NCBI GenBank assembly: GCA_937881255.1
Contig: CALGFH010000111.1
Location: 1 to 29,056 of the forward strand
Reading direction: 5' to 3'
From: an uncultured Actinomycetes bacterium
Lineage (GTDB): Bacteria; Actinomycetota; CALGFH01
DNA length: 29,056 nt
A program made the position numbers and the translations under genes. Under the pieces are notes generated by a model. That model ran no database searches, was not told where the DNA came from, and was given only the letters and a program-made list of their open reading frames with translations. Shown in pieces: positions 25,189-29,056 of the stretch. Within the stretch, counting starts at the first letter, position 1, and each line of letters starts with the position of its first letter.

Positions 25189-26438
25189 GCCTCCACCTCC
25201 AGGAGCACCTGCTGCAGGTGCAGGGCGTCGGGCCACTCGACCACGGCCGCGCCCAGGCGCTGGTAGCGGTGGCGCAGCGTCTCCCGCTCCAGGGCCCACA
25301 GCCGCTGGGCCAGCCCGCCCCAGTCGCCGCCGCCCGGCCCGGCCTGGGTCAGCGGGGAGATGTCGACCACGGCCAGGTCGTAGCCCCTGGCCAGCAGGTC
25401 GAACAGGGCCGCGACCCCGCGCTCGTCGACCAGCGGGGTCAGGGCGACGATCAGGGCCTTGGCCGGCAGGGTCCGGGGCGGCAGGTGGCGGATCCCCTTC
25501 CAGGCCGCGGTGGCGAACACCTGGGTCTCCATCAGGGTGTCGAGCAGCCGGTACAGGGCGGTCTGGCCGCCGCCGGGCTGGAGCCACTGCACGAACCCGC
25601 CGAAGGTGACCAGGCCGACCCGGTCCCGCTGGCGCAGGTAGGCCGCGGCCAGCGAGGCGGCCGCGCCAACGGCCCGGTCGAGGGTGCTGCCGGTGGGCCC
25701 GTGGACGTCCAGGAAGCTGTCCAGGAACAGGACCACGTCGGTGGCCCGCTCGGGGTGGCGCTGGTTGACCATCAGGCCGCCGCGGCGGGCCGTGGCCCGC
25801 CAGTTGATCGAGCGGGGCCGGTCGCCGGGCAGGAACGGCCGGAGGTCGGCGAACTCGATGCCGTCGCCGCGCTGGGGGGCGACGTGGCTGCCGGTGGAGA
25901 CCAGGGTCTCGGCCGGGCGGACCAGCGAGCGCAGGGTCTCGGGGACGGGGAACACCTTGAGGGGGGCGTGGCGGTCCAGGTGGCGCTCCCAGGTGAACAG
26001 CCGGAACCGGTCGTGGGCCCGCAGGTGGACGTCGCCGAGCCAGTAGGCGCCCCAGCGGCGGCAGGTGAGCTGGATGGCCAGGGCCCGCTCCTCCCCGGCG
26101 GCCAGGGCGACGGCGGTGGCCCAGGTCCGGGAGGCGCCGTCGGGCCCGTCCATGCCCGGGGGGACGACCAGCAGCACCTCCAGCCGCTCGACCCGGGTGC
26201 CGGCCCGCAGGGCCAGGGTCACGGTGACCTGGTCGTCGACCAGGGCCCGTTCCCGGTCGACGGTGACCTCGGCGGCCAGCTCCGGGTCGCGGGCGCCGGC
26301 CAGGCCGGCCACCACCAGCACGGCCAGGGGGGCCGCGACCGCCACCAGCTCGGGCCGGCCCAGGGCCAGCCCGGCCAGCAGGGCCAGGGCGGCCACCCCG
26401 ACGTAGGCGGCGATCTTGGCGCTGGGGCGGCGGGTCAC
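25155..26438 (-). CDS. DUF58 domain protein (VWA-like), partner of MoxR
   Basis: 427 residues from a GTG start. Two N-terminal helices (IAAYVGVAALALLAGLAL, LVAVAAPLAVLVVAGL) anchor it. A beta-rich region (about 55-190) follows, then the DUF58 signature GDGIEFADLRPFLPGDRPRSI / INWRATAR (about 213-240) and a VWA-type fold (VVLFLDSF, VGLVTFG). DUF58 proteins sit next to MoxR ATPases and are thought to be assembled or activated by them. The stop of the MoxR gene is 12 bases upstream. No strong ribosome-binding site is visible, so the start is slightly uncertain. Confidence 0.9.
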   Translation of the reverse strand: MTRRPSAKIAAYVGVAALALLAGLALGRPELVAVAAPLAVLVVAGLAGARDPELAAEVTVDRERALVDDQVTVTLALRAGTRVERLEVLLVVPPGMDGPDGASRTWATAVALAAGEERALAIQLTCRRWGAYWLGDVHLRAHDRFRLFTWERHLDRHAPLKVFPVPETLRSLVRPAETLVSTGSHVAPQRGDGIEFADLRPFLPGDRPRSINWRATARRGGLMVNQRHPERATDVVLFLDSFLDVHGPTGSTLDRAVGAAASLAAAYLRQRDRVGLVTFGGFVQWLQPGGGQTALYRLLDTLMETQVFATAAWKGIRHLPPRTLPAKALIVALTPLVDERGVAALFDLLARGYDLAVVDISPLTQAGPGGGDWGGLAQRLWALERETLRHRYQRLGAAVVEWPDALHLQQVLLEVEACRRRAGLAPG

Positions 26439-26450
26439 CGCGCGGCCCCG

Positions 26451-27436
<986 letters not shown>

Positions 27437-27440
<4 letters not shown>

Positions 27441-28024
27441 GGCCGTCCCTCCCGGTTCACCGGGGCACCCCCTTGGGGTTCCCCGGACCCCGCCGGATCG
27501 GTTGCCCCGATCCGCTCCAGGTTGGTGATCAGCTCGGCCAGGGCGGCCGGGGGCGGGCCGGCCGCCTCCCGGTCGGGCAGGTCGCGCTGGTCGCGGGTGA
27601 GCAGCGCCCACCCGGGCTCGCCAAGGGCCGCCCGGGCGGCCTCGGGGTCGCGGTCCAGGTCGACGGCCAGCGACCAGCGCAGCCGGTCGGCGGCGACCGG
27701 CCGCAGCTCGGAGCGGAGCCGGGTGTGGGCGTGGAGGGCGCTGGCGCTGGACAGGGAGAGCAGCCGGGCCAGGCGGTCCAGCTCGGCCGGCGGCCTGGCC
27801 GGGGCCGCCCGGGCGGCCAGGGCGGTGTCGAACGGGGAGGCCGGCGGCGGCGGGTAGGTCAGCCGCAGCCAGGTGACCAGCAGGTGGGTGGCCAACCCGC
27901 CCATGATCAGCAGGTAGACGGCCAGCACGAAGGGCCGCTGGGTGGGGGCGAGCTGGAGCAGCGCGGCCAGGCTGATGGTGGCGATGATGGCCACCATCAC
28001 CGCCCGCACGACCGCCCCGATCAT
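27437..28024 (-). CDS. Membrane-anchored protein of the MoxR/DUF58 operon, unknown function
   Basis: 195 residues. Two transmembrane helices at the N terminus (VRAVMVAIIATISLAALL and FVLAVYLLIMGGLATHLLV) are followed by a cytoplasmic-type helical domain (about 65-180) with Arg/Asp-rich helices (ELDRLARLLSLSSASALHAH; LRSELRPVAADRLRW). No known family is recognised. Both ends overlap neighbouring genes by ATGA, so it is tightly coupled between the DUF4129 gene and MoxR. A stretch like LGEPGWALLTRD may bind a partner. Confidence 0.85.
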
Positions 28025-29042
28025 CGGCCGTCCCCCCGGTAGGTGACCGGCTGGCCCTCCGCCGGGACCTGGGCGGTCGGGTCGTCCACGCCCGGCGTCC
28101 CGGCCTCCGGGTCGCCGGCGGCCCTGGCCTTGGCCGCCGCCTCGGCCTGGGCGGCCCGCTCGACCGCCTCGGCCAGCTCCTGGCGGACGGCCCGCAGGGC
28201 GGCGATGGCCTGGTCGCGGTCGGCCTGGCCGATGGTGTGGTGGCTGAACTTGGCCCGCTCGAACAGCCCGGTGAGCCGGTGCACCGAGTCGGGCCGGGCC
28301 AGGGCGCTCTCCAGCACCCGGGCCGCGTACTCGAACGGGGCCTCGGACGGGTGCCGGGGCAGGCCGGCGGCGGCCAGGCCGGCCTCCATGCGGGCCCAGG
28401 CGCCGATCACCGCCCGGCGCGGGTCGGGCTCGCGCTCCAGGTCCTCCAGGGTGTCGTCGAGCAGCTCGACCAGCCGCTCGGCCGGGGTCTTGGGCGGGCG
28501 CCGCCGGCGCCGGTCGGCGGCCAGCTGGGCGACCACGATCGCGATCATGGCCGCCAGGGCCACCCCGGCAACGATCAGCGGCACCACCCCCGACTCGGGC
28601 GCCGGGCCGCCCGGCGCCTCCAGGGTGGTGACCGCGGGGATGGTGGTGGTCGGGACCTGGTCGCGGTCGTCGCCGCCCAGCCCGAGCAGGTCCCGGAACA
28701 GCCACAGCAGCAGCACGGCGGCCATCGGCAGGATCAGGTTCCAGCTGCCGCCGCCCCGGCGCCGCCCCCGGGCCAGCCCGGCCAGAGCGAGACCGCCGCC
28801 AGCACCGCGGTCGCCACCATGGCCAGGAACAGCAGCAGCAGCAGGCTGTCGATCAGGTCGGCCGGGTAGCTGGGCCGCCCCCGCCCACTCCCCAACGGCC
28901 CGCGCAGGCTCCCCACCGCCACCAGTGCCACCAGGACGATCGCGACCACGGTCGGCAGCAGTCCCCGCCGTCCCCGTCCCCCGCCCGAGCCGTCCCGCCC
29001 CACGCGCTCCCTCGCCGCTGGTCCCACCCCCGGCAGGGTCAT
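28021..29042 (-). CDS. DUF4129-type membrane protein, read in two frames (apparent frameshift)
   Basis: The N-terminal part (start ATG 29042) has two transmembrane helices (LLPTVVAIVLVALVAVG and DSLLLLLFLAMVATAVLAAVSLW) and would end at a stop at 28734. The C-terminal part lies in the -1 frame, runs to 28021 and has a third helix (WNLILPMAAVLLLWLF), a fourth (VVPLIVAGVALAAMIAIVVA) and the DUF4129 region (TPAERLVELLDDTLEDLE, VIGAWARMEAGL, GLPRHPSEAPFEYAARVL). The second frame has no start codon before the middle of its first helix, and its own upstream translation is low-complexity. So the two parts look like one gene with a single-base change around 28763-28775, next to a G5 run. It could be a sequence error, a recent mutation or slippage. 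The start might lie beyond the window edge. Confidence 0.7.
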
Positions 29043-29056
29043 GGTCCCACAAGTGC

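Noticed and set aside
28734..28800. Programmed -1 frameshift in the DUF4129 gene
   Set aside because: No X-XXY-YYZ heptamer fits the reading frame and no downstream pseudoknot was evident; a missing base in a G-rich run is simpler.

Overview
The window is bacterial DNA of very high G+C content (roughly three quarters by eye, with almost every third codon position G or C). Genes are tightly packed, starts are often GTG or TTG, and many neighbours overlap by an ATGA or GTGA tetranucleotide. Together with an AfsR/SARP-type regulator, a DesK/NarL-type 7TM histidine kinase, a MoxR-DUF58-DUF4129 block and an LPXTG surface protein, this points to an actinobacterium, probably a little-studied soil-type lineage. 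I cannot name the genus. No rRNA, tRNA, CRISPR array, insertion sequence or prophage gene was seen.

Layout. (1) 1-4547: the 3' end of a multi-pass membrane protein, then two minus-strand genes: a Tat-exported esterase-like hydrolase and a 983-residue SARP/BTAD-ATPase-TPR regulator. (2) 4688-8993, plus strand: a partner-switching operon made of a GAF/SpoIIE-phosphatase/anti-sigma-kinase fusion, two STAS antagonists, an unrecognised 259-residue protein and a membrane protein that is a paralogue of the first gene. (3) 9056-12715, plus strand: four genes coupled by ATGA overlaps (acyl-CoA dehydrogenase, crotonase-fold protein, Rid-family protein, glutaryl-CoA-dehydrogenase-like enzyme), ended by a long perfect hairpin. 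(4) 12768-14405, minus strand: an LPXTG surface protein and a cysteine-free Rrf2 regulator. (5) 14575-18140, plus strand: a complete sulfate ABC transporter (binding protein, CysT, CysW, CysA) transcribed divergently from the Rrf2 gene. (6) 18223-20765, plus strand: an orphan 7TM histidine kinase and a two-domain VOC/glyoxalase-like protein. (7) 20773-24197, minus strand: a five-gene operon of PaaK-type acyl-CoA ligase, 67-residue protein, two subunits of a ThDP-dependent 2-oxoacid decarboxylase, and a cyclase-family (KynB/isatin-hydrolase-like) hydrolase. (8) 24320-24622: a small PGPGW membrane protein. (9) 24637-29042, minus strand: a MoxR/DUF58/DUF4129 operon whose DUF4129 gene appears frameshifted.

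The most interesting part is the pair of catabolic operons (3) and (7). Operon (7) has the parts to open a ring or hydrolyse an amide, decarboxylate an alpha-keto acid and activate the resulting acid with CoA. Operon (3) has beta-oxidation-type enzymes, a Rid protein that could deal with an enamine or imine, and a glutaryl-CoA dehydrogenase-like step. One pathway that would use all of these is isatin/isatinate to anthranilate to anthraniloyl-CoA and on to glutaryl-CoA. The ring-attacking monooxygenase is not in the window, so this is a hypothesis only.
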